Positions 1 to 8,733 are shown, counted from the stretch's first letter. The stretch is 64,000 nucleotides of DNA from Carboxylicivirga caseinilyticus (GCA_025499705.1 JAFMVE010000001.1:1-64000); one strand, 5' to 3'. The notes: generated by a model not told the origin, from the sequence alone. Numbers and translations are program-made.

Positions 1-185
1 TTGGTGTTAATTATTTAAATTTCAGATACTTAAATATAATCAAAACCTTGTTTATTTCCTTGTAAATCAGTCAGTTTTTATTTCGAACTCAGGTTATTAG
101 CATAATATATACTTTTTGCTATTTTTATATTGTTTATTAAAAACATCATACTCAAAATAACCTTTCAACCTTAATAATAATTACC
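1..185. other. leading intergenic region
   Basis: AT-rich stretch before the first gene. No complete gene, tRNA or clear terminator hairpin is visible. It probably contains the promoter of the two-gene unit that starts at 186, but no convincing TAnnTTTG element stands out. Confidence 0.4.
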
Positions 186-695
186 ATGACAAAAAAGGAC
201 TTCTTTATTCTTATCATTAAACTATTTGGTTTATACTCAGTAATAACTTCAGCCTTTATCACAATACCTCAGAATATTTCCCTTCTTATGATGGATTTTA
301 ATCTGGTATCCTTAATTTTTATTAGCCTGGCTGTGGCAATACCTATTACTTTATTTGTTTTCCTTATCTTCAAATCTCATCGTATCGCGAGAATGCTGAA
401 ACTGGAACAGGGTTTTGATACTGATACTTTAGAGCTTGGAAAGCTTAATTCTAATGAGATTGTTAAAATTGCTGTATTAATAATTGGGGGTATTATGATT
501 CTAAATAATTTACCTCATTTTATTTTTCAGTCAGTCAGCTGGTTTCAGTCAGAAATGAGAAACAATATTCTTAACACTCCCGATAATTGGAAATGGTTTG
601 TAAGTGGATTTAATATTACAATTGGTTATCTTTTAATAACGAATGTAAGACTGGTTGTAAAGATCTTAAACTACAAAACCAAAAAATTGGATTAG
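186..695 (+). CDS. hypothetical four-helix inner-membrane protein
   Basis: I do not recognise this 169-residue protein. About four hydrophobic segments are visible (roughly residues 7-33, 40-65, 92-115 and 138-158), separated by short charged loops, so it is probably an integral inner-membrane protein. The ATG at 186 is followed immediately by lysines. The stop codon ends one base before the ATG of the next gene, so the two are almost certainly co-transcribed and may be translationally coupled. No catalytic motif is visible and no function is proposed. Confidence 0.7.
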   Translation: MTKKDFFILIIKLFGLYSVITSAFITIPQNISLLMMDFNLVSLIFISLAVAIPITLFVFLIFKSHRIARMLKLEQGFDTDTLELGKLNSNEIVKIAVLIIGGIMILNNLPHFIFQSVSWFQSEMRNNILNTPDNWKWFVSGFNITIGYLLITNVRLVVKILNYKTKKLD

Positions 696-696
696 T

Positions 697-1119
697 ATGA
701 TAATTAAAAAAGCTTTACACCAGGAAAATATGGTTCAGCTTTTTTTAAAACTGGAGTTAGCTAATTCTCAGGAAAAGGAAATAATACTGGCTGAAATTGA
801 AAGACGAAATCTTTCTGAAGAAGAAATGAATCGTGCTAAAAAAGAATATAAAAGTTTCAAAAAATATCTTGAAGAAGAAGCCAGCAAACCTTTACCCCGG
901 TACTGGAAAGTAAGTTGTATTATGGTACCTTTTTCTGCCAGTGAATCATTTGGAAATAACAAACTAAATGAGAGAGATTTTGTAATGATCAATTCAACAC
1001 ATAACACACTACAACGAAAAGAAATATATAGATACAGTAAAATAGGCTTAATCATTTACGGTCTCATTATCATACCACTAATAATTGCTAGGATAGTCAC
1101 GCAAATATTTTTTAGATAA
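697..1119 (+). CDS. hypothetical protein with C-terminal membrane anchor
   Basis: This is a 140-residue protein with a highly charged, helix-prone N-terminal two thirds (many Glu, Lys and Arg) and a single hydrophobic segment near residues 114-138 that should anchor it in the inner membrane with the bulk in the cytoplasm. It starts one base after the stop of the preceding membrane protein, so the pair is probably an operon whose products may act together. The family is not recognised. A toxin-antitoxin reading was considered and dropped because both products have membrane segments and no known fold. Confidence 0.65.
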   Translation: MIIKKALHQENMVQLFLKLELANSQEKEIILAEIERRNLSEEEMNRAKKEYKSFKKYLEEEASKPLPRYWKVSCIMVPFSASESFGNNKLNERDFVMINSTHNTLQRKEIYRYSKIGLIIYGLIIIPLIIARIVTQIFFR

Positions 1120-1261
1120 ATAGTCTTCTTTCCATACAATTTTAATAGATAATATTCTATGCTTTCAAATCTACAACACACTGTTATTTTGAGCGTTGTA
1201 ACCTTTAAGATAAATGGCAGTATACATTGCAGTTGACCGATATGAAAGAAAACTAAAACAA

Positions 1262-2704
1262 ATGAAAAAAACTGCATTACTATTACTGATCAGCTTATTT
1301 GCTATCACAACTTTCTCGCAAAAAATAGAAGATATTGTTGTCGAAACCTCTTATTTAACCTATCCACGAATACCTGTTAAAGACATTAATTGGAGCAGCT
1401 TAAAAGCTGAGGTTGCTCATTCCGAAATCAGCGTTGGTGATAAAGCCATATTGAAAGGGTCCAATCTCTGTAAGGCTAAAGGTGCCAGCTTAAAAGATGC
1501 GAAAGTTATCGAAAACTTTTATTACAGTATAAAATACACCACTCCATCAGCTATTTTGGTCTTAACCGATAATTCCGGCAAAGTATTGTTCAGTAAATAT
1601 ACATCTGAGAGTGGCGAATCAAGCGTTTTATTTGGAAAAGATGAATGTTACTTTCTTGAACAAATCCTAACGGATGTATGGAAAAAACAGGAAGAAGGGT
1701 TTGTAAATGACGTTGCGACTGACGAATATAAGGCTGTGCAAACTACTGCACAAAACTACATGGATGAGGCAGTAATCTTCCGATATGTTCCTGAAAGTGT
1801 AGAGGTATTTAGTCCAAAGACCAACAAAGATCACAATTATGATCGATTGACTGAAATAGCTCAACAAGCTGCGAAGGGATATGAGTTATTGAAAGATGAT
1901 TACCAAAATGCAGAAGGTAAGGCCTTACTAGAAAAGTCTATCACAGAGTGGGAGAAGGAGCTGGAAGCTACTGACCTGAATGACCGTAAATCGCGAATCA
2001 ATAAGAAAGTTGCCGGAACATTAAGAGCTAATATTGCATTGGCCTATGCGTATCTTCAGGAATTTGACAAGGCCATTATACAGTCGCGTAAAGCACTAAC
2101 TATTTATACAGGAACAACCAATAACAGAACCCTCAAATGGGAAGCTTTGAATGACAGATGTCGCGAACAAAACACTTATTACCTGATGAATAAAGATGCT
2201 CAGGTAGATTTGACTGAGCATAAAATTATGGTAGAAAACAGGGGTTTGGAAGAATTCGATTCATTTAAAACTCAATACAAAACTTATGCTGCCAACCAAC
2301 AGGGTGCAGAAATTATGGCTGCCAAAGATGCCCATGATAAAGCTGTTGAATCAGGAGAAATAAATAAATACGAAGGGATGATTACACAAACAGCCACACA
2401 AGGCTATATGTTAATGTATATGTCCTTTCAAAAGCTGGGAGAATTTCCTGTTGAGGTTTGTGAACTAACGCAACTAAACCAGATTTACTTTAGCAATCAA
2501 GGCATTAACAGCATTCCTCCTGAAATTAAGAATCTTAAAAATCTGAATAAACTAACCTTATCCAATAATAATATTTCGATAATTCCTGATGAGATTGGAG
2601 AGTTGACCGAATTAAAAACACTGAATTTAAAAGGGAATCCTCTTCCTCAAAGCGAATTGGATAAACTAGCCCGTTTATTACCAAACTGTAAAGTAAAGTT
2701 TTAG
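1262..2704 (+). CDS. secreted leucine-rich-repeat protein
   Basis: The reading frame opens at 1214, but the ATG at 1262 gives a proper signal peptide (MKKTALLLLISLFAITTFSQ, cleavage expected after the Ser or Gln), so I take 1262 as the start (480 residues). The middle contains a TPR-like helical stretch (around residues 255-290, with the sequence LAYAYLQEFDKAI). The last 85 residues form three to four leucine-rich repeats of the bacterial type (LxxLxxLxLSNNxI-xxIPxEI). LRR and TPR modules mediate protein contacts, and the partner is unknown. It is monocistronic and followed by a strong terminator. Confidence 0.75.
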   Translation: MKKTALLLLISLFAITTFSQKIEDIVVETSYLTYPRIPVKDINWSSLKAEVAHSEISVGDKAILKGSNLCKAKGASLKDAKVIENFYYSIKYTTPSAILVLTDNSGKVLFSKYTSESGESSVLFGKDECYFLEQILTDVWKKQEEGFVNDVATDEYKAVQTTAQNYMDEAVIFRYVPESVEVFSPKTNKDHNYDRLTEIAQQAAKGYELLKDDYQNAEGKALLEKSITEWEKELEATDLNDRKSRINKKVAGTLRANIALAYAYLQEFDKAIIQSRKALTIYTGTTNNRTLKWEALNDRCREQNTYYLMNKDAQVDLTEHKIMVENRGLEEFDSFKTQYKTYAANQQGAEIMAAKDAHDKAVESGEINKYEGMITQTATQGYMLMYMSFQKLGEFPVEVCELTQLNQIYFSNQGINSIPPEIKNLKNLNKLTLSNNNISIIPDEIGELTELKTLNLKGNPLPQSELDKLARLLPNCKVKF

Positions 2705-2724
2705 AAAATAAACATAAAAAATAG

Positions 2725-2759
2725 AAGGTCATCCAAATTTAAACGGATGACCTTTTTTA
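2725..2759 (+). terminator. Rho-independent terminator of the LRR gene
   Basis: A perfect 10-bp stem (AAGGTCATCC with GGATGACCTT) and a 10-nt loop are followed by a run of T, 20 nt after the LRR stop codon. Confidence 0.85.
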
Positions 2760-2843
2760 TTGGCCTTCTTTCCGACAATGCATAAATTATTACTTCAAAT
2801 ATTGTACATTTAAACACATTAAATAACCTTTAGCTTTAATAGT

Positions 2844-2993
2844 ATGATTTTAGGAGTTTGTAAATGGCTCAGCTATAAACTTGGCTGGGATGTAACAATT
2901 ATTAGAATTGCTTTTGTAATCGCAGCCTTGTTTTTTGGTACAGGAGTAGGTTTATATCTAATACTTTGGATAGTTAAAATTCTTTCGAAATAA
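2844..2993 (+). CDS. PspC-domain miniprotein
   Basis: A 49-residue open frame (MILGVCKWLSYKLGWD... ending ...LWIVKILSK). It reads like a minimal PspC domain: the N-terminal GVCxxLxxxLGWDVTxIRI motif is followed by one hydrophobic membrane segment (residues 20-46) with Gly-rich turns. PspC-family proteins are membrane sensors or partners in envelope-stress responses. Stand-alone copies of this size occur in Bacteroidota. The gene lies between a terminator at 2725-2759 and a convergent terminator at 3012-3038, so it is probably its own transcription unit. Confidence 0.75.
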   Translation: MILGVCKWLSYKLGWDVTIIRIAFVIAALFFGTGVGLYLILWIVKILSK

Positions 2994-3011
2994 TCTATGA
3001 ATAATAAACAA

Positions 3012-3038
3012 TTGCCGATAGGTCGAACCTACCGGCAA
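3012..3038 (-). terminator. terminator hairpin for the NTF2-like pair
   Basis: A 12-bp stem with one mismatch (TTGCCGATAGGT against ACCTACCGGCAA, 3-nt loop). On the minus strand it is followed by a T-rich tail and lies 30 nt after the stop of the gene ending at 3069. It may work in both directions. Confidence 0.6.
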
Positions 3039-3068
3039 CAAGTGAATGAGATATTCCAAACCAATATT

Positions 3069-3521
3069 TTATGAGTTTCTCATTGCTTCATCAATTTTCA
3101 TTACCTGTTCATTCGAAGTTATCATTCCCCAGTTGACAAAGTCCATTTTCCATTCATCATTTTCCAGAATCCAGTTTACTGTCATTCGGTATGACATTGT
3201 TTTGGAAAACAAAGGCTCAAAAAATTCTTCAATACTGGTGGCCGAGTTTGCATCATGATACACCCGAACAATGCGTTTATCAATGTTATAAGTAAGATTC
3301 TGATTCAAATGCCGCGCAAATTCAGTGGCGTCTTTGATAAAACCGTATTTATCAACAACCTCAGTCTGGTCAGTACCCATATATAGCATCTCTTCCGACA
3401 TCATATTGCTCACCGTTTCAATATCCCATGTTTTAAAGGCTTCATGAAACTTATCCAACAAAGAATGAATTTCCTGCTGAACTATTTTTAAATCAATCTT
3501 CTCGTTATGCGTTGCTTTCAT
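3069..3521 (-). CDS. NTF2-like / SnoaL-type protein (cytoplasmic paralogue)
   Basis: This 150-residue protein has an NTF2-like (SnoaL_3-type) fold signature: an N-terminal helix ending in LLDKFHEAFKTWD, a loop motif MGTDQTE, and paired strands with conserved Trp (VNWILENDEWKMDFVNW). Family members bind small hydrophobic ligands or act as cyclases or isomerases, and the substrate is unknown here. It starts at an ATG without a signal peptide. It is clearly paralogous to the next upstream gene, which ends 11 nt before its start and shares the DPT/DQT motif and the C-terminal Trp pattern. The pair looks like a tandem duplication in which one copy is cytoplasmic. Confidence 0.75.
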   Translation of the reverse strand: MKATHNEKIDLKIVQQEIHSLLDKFHEAFKTWDIETVSNMMSEEMLYMGTDQTEVVDKYGFIKDATEFARHLNQNLTYNIDKRIVRVYHDANSATSIEEFFEPLFSKTMSYRMTVNWILENDEWKMDFVNWGMITSNEQVMKIDEAMRNS

Positions 3522-3532
3522 AGTAAAGTATT

Positions 3533-4051
3533 TTAATCAGTAACCGGTTCTTCTTTTAGTGCAGTGTTTATGGTAGCAATATCTTCGTTGTAGGGTATAA
3601 AAGCCCAATCCATGAAATTGATCTTCCAGCTCATATCAGATTTAATCCAGTTGGTTGTTAACCTAAATGGCATTTCTTCACTCCAGTATGGAATATAGAA
3701 TTGCTCAACAACAATACATGATAATCCATCTTTCGAAACCTTTAGAACACGTTTATCGATATCATATTCAAACTGATCCGAAGTATTTTGTTTTGCTTCT
3801 TCCCACAACCCGATTAGCTTATTTTTATCCCAAAACTCTGTAGGATCTGAACCTATGAATAATCCATCATCATCCATCATGCTTGATAATCGGTCGATTT
3901 TAAGTTCAACAAATACAGAATGAAATTCATCAAGAAGTGCGGTAATTTCCTTTTCAACCACTTTAGTGTCCACTTCACTTTTAGGAGGATTGGGAGCACA
4001 CGATACAAGAACAGCCACTCCCACCATAACTACAAATAATTTTAAGTTCAT
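3533..4051 (-). CDS. NTF2-like lipoprotein (exported paralogue)
   Basis: This 172-residue protein begins with a short signal peptide and lipobox (VLVSC, Cys18), so it is a lipoprotein. The rest repeats the NTF2-like pattern of the downstream neighbour: LLDEFHSVFVELKIDRL, IGSDPTEFWDK, and the terminal TTNWIKSDMSWKINFMDWAF. The two genes are 11 nt apart and form an operon. The ligand or reaction is unknown. One exported and one cytoplasmic copy in tandem suggests a shared ligand handled on both sides of the membrane, which is inference. Confidence 0.75.
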   Translation of the reverse strand: MNLKLFVVMVGVAVLVSCAPNPPKSEVDTKVVEKEITALLDEFHSVFVELKIDRLSSMMDDDGLFIGSDPTEFWDKNKLIGLWEEAKQNTSDQFEYDIDKRVLKVSKDGLSCIVVEQFYIPYWSEEMPFRLTTNWIKSDMSWKINFMDWAFIPYNEDIATINTALKEEPVTD

Positions 4052-4161
4052 TTTGCTATTTTTTTGGGGTTCAACACAATCATTTACAGATCAATAATTT
4101 TTTGAATGAATGCAAGTTACAACCCAAAGCAAAACCTTGTCAATAAATGCAAGACACAAAA

Positions 4162-4185
4162 AAAGATTGCCTTTCGACAATCTTT
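4162..4185 (-). terminator. terminator of the 4205-4585 gene
   Basis: An 8-bp stem (AAAGATTG/CAATCTTT) that on the minus strand is followed directly by a T7 run, about 20 nt after the stop codon at 4205. Confidence 0.75.
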
Positions 4186-4204
4186 CTCTTTTAAGGGTAT
4201 GAGA

Positions 4205-4585
4205 TCATTCACACGGAGGTCTGAAATTCCCATTCATTGAAACCCACTGAAGATTGGTAACAATACCTTCTTCACCGACCACTCTCATTAAGATTATCTG
4301 ACCAATCTTCACATAATTTTCAACTCTTACAAAATGATAACGCTTACCACTGACCAAACCATAAACATCGCTTTGTTTAACGCTAAAGTGAGCAGCATTA
4401 CCATTTTCAACCACTTGAAAAACAACGGTACCTACCAGCTGTTCTCCGGCACACATACAATAGAAATCAATTGCAAAAGGCATTTCATAGGCCTTACTGT
4501 TTGACTCCGGGTTATTAGCACTTGTACTTAACACCATCATAAAAGATAGCAACACACCCATTGTCCATTTTACCAATGCTTTCAT
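4205..4585 (-). CDS. hypothetical secreted protein
   Basis: A frame upstream of 4585 adds eight residues, but the ATG at 4585 gives a cleaner signal peptide (MKALVKWTMGVLLSFMMVLS, cleavage near STSA-NN), so I choose 4585 (126 residues). The mature part is about 100 residues, mainly beta strand, with three Cys residues (a CMCAGE motif near residue 43 and a C-terminal Cys). No family is recognised. It is a single gene with its own terminator. It is probably periplasmic. Confidence 0.6.
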   Translation of the reverse strand: MKALVKWTMGVLLSFMMVLSTSANNPESNSKAYEMPFAIDFYCMCAGEQLVGTVVFQVVENGNAAHFSVKQSDVYGLVSGKRYHFVRVENYVKIGQIILMRVVGEEGIVTNLQWVSMNGNFRPPCE

Positions 4586-4823
4586 AATAACATGTTTTAA
4601 AGTTCGCAATACAAATGTCCTTCAAAGCATGTTGCATCGTTAGCAATAAGGTTTCAGAATTTTTCGATCATGTTGCAAAAACAGAAAGCATGTTTCATTA
4701 AAGAAATAAAGTAGTACTTAGAAAATAAAAGAGGTCCTTTTCTCAAAGAACCTCAAATTATTTCTAAGAATGAAATATCAACACTAACAAAAAGACCTCT
4801 GTGACTATAGACCTTATTACCTG
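4586..4823. other. intergenic region
   Basis: AT-rich spacer between two minus-strand genes. It holds the transporter terminator hairpin at 4731-4754. The rest probably contains the promoter of the small secreted protein, but no clear box is seen and no other feature was found. Confidence 0.4.
4731..4754 (-). terminator. terminator of the symporter gene
   Basis: A hairpin of GAGGT and CTTT against AAAG and ACCTC with one mismatch. On the minus strand it is followed by TTTTATTTT, about 70 nt beyond the symporter stop at 4824. Confidence 0.6.
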
Positions 4824-6035
4824 CTATTTATTAAACTTATCCACGATAACTGCGCAGGCTGCGTCACCTGTAATATTTAACATGGTTCGCAACATATCAA
4901 AAACTCTGTCCAGGGCATAGAGTAAAGGCAGACCGGCAATTGGAATATCAGCTGAAACCAAAACGGCAATCACCAGTAAAGATGGCCCTGGTACACCTGC
5001 CTGACCAATTGATCCCACTGTTGATGTCATAATAATGGCCAGGTATTGTGTCATGGTAAGATCAACATCAAACAACTGTGCAAAAAACACCGCCACCAAT
5101 GCATAATACATGGCACTACCCGTCATGTTAATGGTAGCACCCAATGGTAATACAAACCCTGTTGTAGCTTTCGTAACATTAAGTTCCTCCTCACATATTT
5201 CCATATTTACCGGTAAAGTGGCCATTGACGAACTGGTTGATAAAGCTACAATCTGAGCCTTAGGCATCTTGGATATAAATTTTCGGATCGAAGCTTTTGA
5301 AAATAACTTCAATGTTAAAGGATACATGACCAGTAACAGAATGATACCTCCCAGGATATTAACCCATAATAAATCGAGCGCCATGGATAAAAGGTCAAAG
5401 CCAAAAGCTCCAACGGATGAAGCCATTAAGCCAAATACTCCAACAGGAGCTGTCCACATCACAATTTTAATCATCCAGATCAATGCTTCAACCAGGTAGT
5501 TCATTCCATTCATCAGTGGCTCCTTTTTGTTTTTCGGTAATGTAGAAATACCAATACCCAGAAATAACCCAAAGAAAATGATTTGAAGAATGTTACCACT
5601 AACAAGTGATTCAATTGGGTTAGCAGGAATGATGGATATAATCGTATCCCAGAATCCAGCTGAAGAATGAACAGGCGCAGCTTCCTGTGGAAACATAGCC
5701 AACACTTTTTCAGGTTCCAATCCTTTACCCGGCTTCCAAATTTCGCCCAACAACAAACCCAACGATATTGAAATGACAGTTGTGACAATAAAATAAGCAA
5801 TGGTACTTAATCCAATCTTACCGGCAGATTTGGTAGCTCCCAAAGAAGCAGCCCCGGAAATGATAGAAACAGCCACCAAAGGAATGACCAGCATTTTAAT
5901 TAACTGAATAAAAAGATCGCCAAGGGGGGAGAAAATGGAAGCTTTGGGTCCCATAAAAATACCTACAGCCACCCCAACAATCATTGCTACTAAAATCTGA
6001 AATCCTAAATTCTTGATTAATTTTTTGAACGTCAT
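4824..6035 (-). CDS. dicarboxylate/amino acid:cation symporter (DAACS/SDF family)
   Basis: This 403-residue inner-membrane transporter of the sodium:dicarboxylate symporter family (GltP/SdcS-like) imports C4-dicarboxylates or acidic/neutral amino acids with Na+ or H+. Visible landmarks are the serine-rich hairpin tip (STSSSMATLP, residues 266-275), the unwound TM7 motif, and the TM8 segment RTMLNITGDAACAVIV. In the TM7 motif, glutamate transporters have NMDGT but this protein reads NMTGS (303-307). The Asp there helps bind sodium, so ion coupling or substrate may differ. The gene is divergent from dnaG and monocistronic. Confidence 0.9.
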   Translation of the reverse strand: MTFKKLIKNLGFQILVAMIVGVAVGIFMGPKASIFSPLGDLFIQLIKMLVIPLVAVSIISGAASLGATKSAGKIGLSTIAYFIVTTVISISLGLLLGEIWKPGKGLEPEKVLAMFPQEAAPVHSSAGFWDTIISIIPANPIESLVSGNILQIIFFGLFLGIGISTLPKNKKEPLMNGMNYLVEALIWMIKIVMWTAPVGVFGLMASSVGAFGFDLLSMALDLLWVNILGGIILLLVMYPLTLKLFSKASIRKFISKMPKAQIVALSTSSSMATLPVNMEICEEELNVTKATTGFVLPLGATINMTGSAMYYALVAVFFAQLFDVDLTMTQYLAIIMTSTVGSIGQAGVPGPSLLVIAVLVSADIPIAGLPLLYALDRVFDMLRTMLNITGDAACAVIVDKFNK

Positions 6036-6036
6036 T

Positions 6037-6140
6037 CCTGTTTATTCTTATCTGTTTTTAATTGGCGCGTAAGTTCGTAAGAATTTTTTAGGTATCAACA
6101 GCCCTTGTTCGTTTTAATACCAACCTGTTTATTCTTATCT
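6037..6140 (+). repeat. 17-bp direct repeat around the dnaG promoter
   Basis: The sequence CCTGTTTATTCTTATCT occurs twice, at 6037-6053 and 6124-6140, with an 87-bp period. The second copy runs into the TATCTTTG promoter element of dnaG. The repeats also bracket a related TTGGCGC pair at 6062 and 6142. They could be a regulator site or the footprint of a small local duplication. Confidence 0.7.
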
Positions 6141-6143
6141 TTG
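6112..6143 (+). promoter_or_regulatory. predicted dnaG promoter
   Basis: TATCTTTG at 6136-6143 matches the Bacteroidota -7 consensus TAnnTTTG. Twenty bases upstream lies TTTT (6112-6115), a weak form of the -33 TTTG box. The start codon is 40 nt downstream. Confidence 0.5.
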
Positions 6144-6182
6144 GCGCTTGCATCTGCACACTTCAAATTGATACCAGCGTAA

Positions 6183-8126
6183 ATGATTGATCAGGTAACC
6201 ATCGATAAAATATTGGAGACCGCCAACAGCCAGATTGTTGACGTGGTGTCTGATTATGTTACCCTGCGTCGTCGTGGAATAAATTATTTAGGTAATTGTC
6301 CCTTCCATAACGAAAAAACACCTTCATTTACGGTTTCGCCACATAAAGGTATTTTTAAGTGCTTTGGTTGTGGTGAAGGAGGTAATTCCCTCAATTTTAT
6401 CATGAAGCATGATCAACTTTCTTTTGTTGAGGCCATCAAAGCTTTGGGTAAGAAGTTCAATATTCATGTCGAAGAAGAAGAATACTCGCCCGAACAGCAA
6501 AAACAGCGCAACGAACGTGAAAGCATGATGGTTCTGAGCGAATTTGCGGGTAAGTACTTCACAAAGATGCTTAATGAAACAGATGAAGGCAAATCTGTTG
6601 GACTTGGATATTTTCGTAGTCGCGGTTTTCGCGACGACATCATTCATAAATTTGATCTAGGCTATTCGCCTGAGAAAAAAGATGCTCTTACCGAAGAGGC
6701 CGTCAAACAGGGCTATAGGCTTGAATACCTTGAAAAAACAGGACTATCCATTGTACGCGATGATTACAAAGCAGATCGTTTCAGAGGTCGAGTAATGTTT
6801 CCTATTCACAGCCTGGCTGGTAAAGTAATTGCATTTGGAGGTCGTATTCTGAAAACAGATGCCAAAACAGCGAAATACCTCAACTCGCCGGAGTCTGAAA
6901 TCTATCACAAGAGTCGTGTACTTTACGGTATTTATCAGGCAAAGCAGGAAATAACACGTCAGGATATGTGTTACCTGGTTGAGGGCTATACCGATGTTTT
7001 ATCATTTCATCAGGCCGGCATAACCAATGTAGTTGCATCATCGGGTACAGCTCTGACTCCGGATCAGATAAGGCTAATTTCGAGGTTCACTAAAAATATC
7101 ACCATTATTTATGATGGGGACCCGGCTGGTATAAAAGCGTCGCTTCGTGGAATCGATCTTGTCCTGGCCGAAGGTATGAATGTAAAGGTTCTTTTATTGC
7201 CCGATGGAGAAGACCCTGACACCTTTGCCAAAGAACGAAGTGAAGAAGAACTGACACAATATATTAAGGAGAATCAGAAGGACTTTATCAAGTTTAAAAC
7301 TTCGTTGCTTTTGGAAGATGCCCAAAACGACCCCATTAAAAGGGCTCAATTGATACAGGATATTGTACGAAGTATATCTACCATTCCCGACTCAATTATT
7401 CGTTCGGTTTATGTAAAAGAGTGCAGCAGCCTGTTAAAGGTTGATGAACGTGTTTTGGTTCAGGAAACAGGCAAGTTACAACGTCAGAAGCTGGAAGAAA
7501 ACTTTCGCAGGAGTACTACCAGTAACGAGCGTCCGGTTGGATATGAAAAACCTTCTACACCACAAACTCCGGCAAACACCAATCCATTTGAATTGGAAGA
7601 ACGCGAGGTTCTCCGGTTTATGGTAAAACATGGTGAAAAACTGTTGTCTGATTTAACTGAGGATGGACAGAAAGTTACAGTAGGTCAGTACATCATTCAT
7701 GAACTGAAGCAGGATGATCTTTTAAGCATCAATCCTCTTTACAATAAAATGATGGAAGCTTATGAGGTGGTTTGCCATGATCCTGAGGTAATAGCACAGA
7801 AATTTTTTGTGAACAATGCCGATACCGACCTGAGTCGTCTGGCATCAGACCTGATTGGGAAAGAATACCAGTTAAGCAGAATTCATGAAAAATTCGGGAA
7901 GGTAACACACGAAGAAGAAATTTATCAGGACCTGGTAATGAAGGTTGTTGCTGAACTGAAATGGAAAAAAGTAAAGGTTGTTTTAAAGGAAAAACGGTCA
8001 CAATTACAACACATTGGGGCTAACGCTTCTGAAGAAGAGTTGATGGAGCTGATGAAGGAGATTAATACATGGCAAATGGTATTAGCTCACATCTCAAAAG
8101 AATTAGGCGGCCGAACCATAGTTTGA
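6183..8126 (+). CDS. dnaG: DNA primase
   Basis: DnaG synthesises the RNA primers for lagging-strand replication. At 647 residues it is of normal length for the family. The N-terminal zinc ribbon is complete (C39, H42, C60, C63, in CPFHNEKTPSF and KCFGCG). The Toprim core follows, with the acidic VEGYTDVLS motif (E267) and the DGDPAG motif (D311 and D313) that bind catalytic metal. The C-terminal region (about 470-647) is the helical helicase-interacting part. The gene stands alone with its own promoter, and the next gene starts 21 nt later, so readthrough into it is possible. Confidence 0.97.
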   Translation: MIDQVTIDKILETANSQIVDVVSDYVTLRRRGINYLGNCPFHNEKTPSFTVSPHKGIFKCFGCGEGGNSLNFIMKHDQLSFVEAIKALGKKFNIHVEEEEYSPEQQKQRNERESMMVLSEFAGKYFTKMLNETDEGKSVGLGYFRSRGFRDDIIHKFDLGYSPEKKDALTEEAVKQGYRLEYLEKTGLSIVRDDYKADRFRGRVMFPIHSLAGKVIAFGGRILKTDAKTAKYLNSPESEIYHKSRVLYGIYQAKQEITRQDMCYLVEGYTDVLSFHQAGITNVVASSGTALTPDQIRLISRFTKNITIIYDGDPAGIKASLRGIDLVLAEGMNVKVLLLPDGEDPDTFAKERSEEELTQYIKENQKDFIKFKTSLLLEDAQNDPIKRAQLIQDIVRSISTIPDSIIRSVYVKECSSLLKVDERVLVQETGKLQRQKLEENFRRSTTSNERPVGYEKPSTPQTPANTNPFELEEREVLRFMVKHGEKLLSDLTEDGQKVTVGQYIIHELKQDDLLSINPLYNKMMEAYEVVCHDPEVIAQKFFVNNADTDLSRLASDLIGKEYQLSRIHEKFGKVTHEEEIYQDLVMKVVAELKWKKVKVVLKEKRSQLQHIGANASEEELMELMKEINTWQMVLAHISKELGGRTIV

Positions 8127-8147
8127 TAAAAATAAAAAACATATACC

Positions 8148-8675
8148 ATGCAAACACTTAACCACACAGACATTGAAGTTATTGAAGCAATTATACGTAA
8201 GTGTGACATCTGTTTTATCGGGGTTGTCGATCCTGAGAATAAACCTTATGTGTTACCCATGAATTACGGATATAAAGACCAGGTTATTTACCTTCACTCT
8301 GCACCCACAGGACGCCTGATTGACATCATCGAAAAAAATAATAACATATGCATTACCTTCTCGACTGACAACGAGTTGGTTTTTCAGCACCCTGAAGTGG
8401 CCTGTAGCTACCGAATGAAATCGAAAAGTGTTGTGGTGATGGGCAAGGTTGAGTTTGTTGAAGATATGGATGAGAAGCGGGAAGCTCTTAATATCCTGAT
8501 GAAAACATACAGTGAGAAGGAATTTAAATACAACGATCCTGCCGTTAAAAATGTTAAGATCTGGAAAGTTCCTATGGATGAAGTGTCCTGTAAAGAATTT
8601 GGAGCACCTCATGATGAATACCGTCTTAAAAGGGATCTTGAAGATTTGAAAAACCACCCAAGAAATAAAGCCTAA
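8148..8675 (+). CDS. pyridoxamine 5'-phosphate oxidase-family flavoprotein (NimA-like)
   Basis: This 175-residue protein has the split-barrel FMN-binding fold of the PPOX family, nearest in pattern to NimA/YhbP-like proteins. It opens with a helix, then CDICFIGVVDPENKPYVLPM (the first barrel strand), and later has the strands VIYLHSAPTGRLIDII and KSVVVMGKVEFVED. Family members bind FMN or heme and reduce small molecules, and some confer nitroimidazole resistance. The substrate cannot be read from sequence. It starts 21 nt after dnaG and may be partly co-transcribed with it. Confidence 0.8.
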   Translation: MQTLNHTDIEVIEAIIRKCDICFIGVVDPENKPYVLPMNYGYKDQVIYLHSAPTGRLIDIIEKNNNICITFSTDNELVFQHPEVACSYRMKSKSVVVMGKVEFVEDMDEKREALNILMKTYSEKEFKYNDPAVKNVKIWKVPMDEVSCKEFGAPHDEYRLKRDLEDLKNHPRNKA

Positions 8676-8733
8676 CCAATTTTTAGCTATATTCAACGTT
8701 CTATTTGTACTTAAACCTCAGAATTGACGCTTT

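Noticed and set aside
186-1119. Toxin-antitoxin pair
   Set aside because: The adjacent small genes have membrane segments and no toxin or antitoxin fold. Tight spacing alone is not evidence.
5513-5800. Open frame on the minus strand within the symporter gene
   Set aside because: It is a shifted-frame shadow of the symporter. Many similar antisense or out-of-frame frames (for example 768-1055, 8253-8696, 38015-38476 and 50293-50538) were rejected for the same reason.
8701-8720. CTATTTGTACTTA before the 8734 gene as a fifth PUL operator
   Set aside because: It resembles one half-site, but no second copy lies 21 bp away and the gene is outside the PUL.
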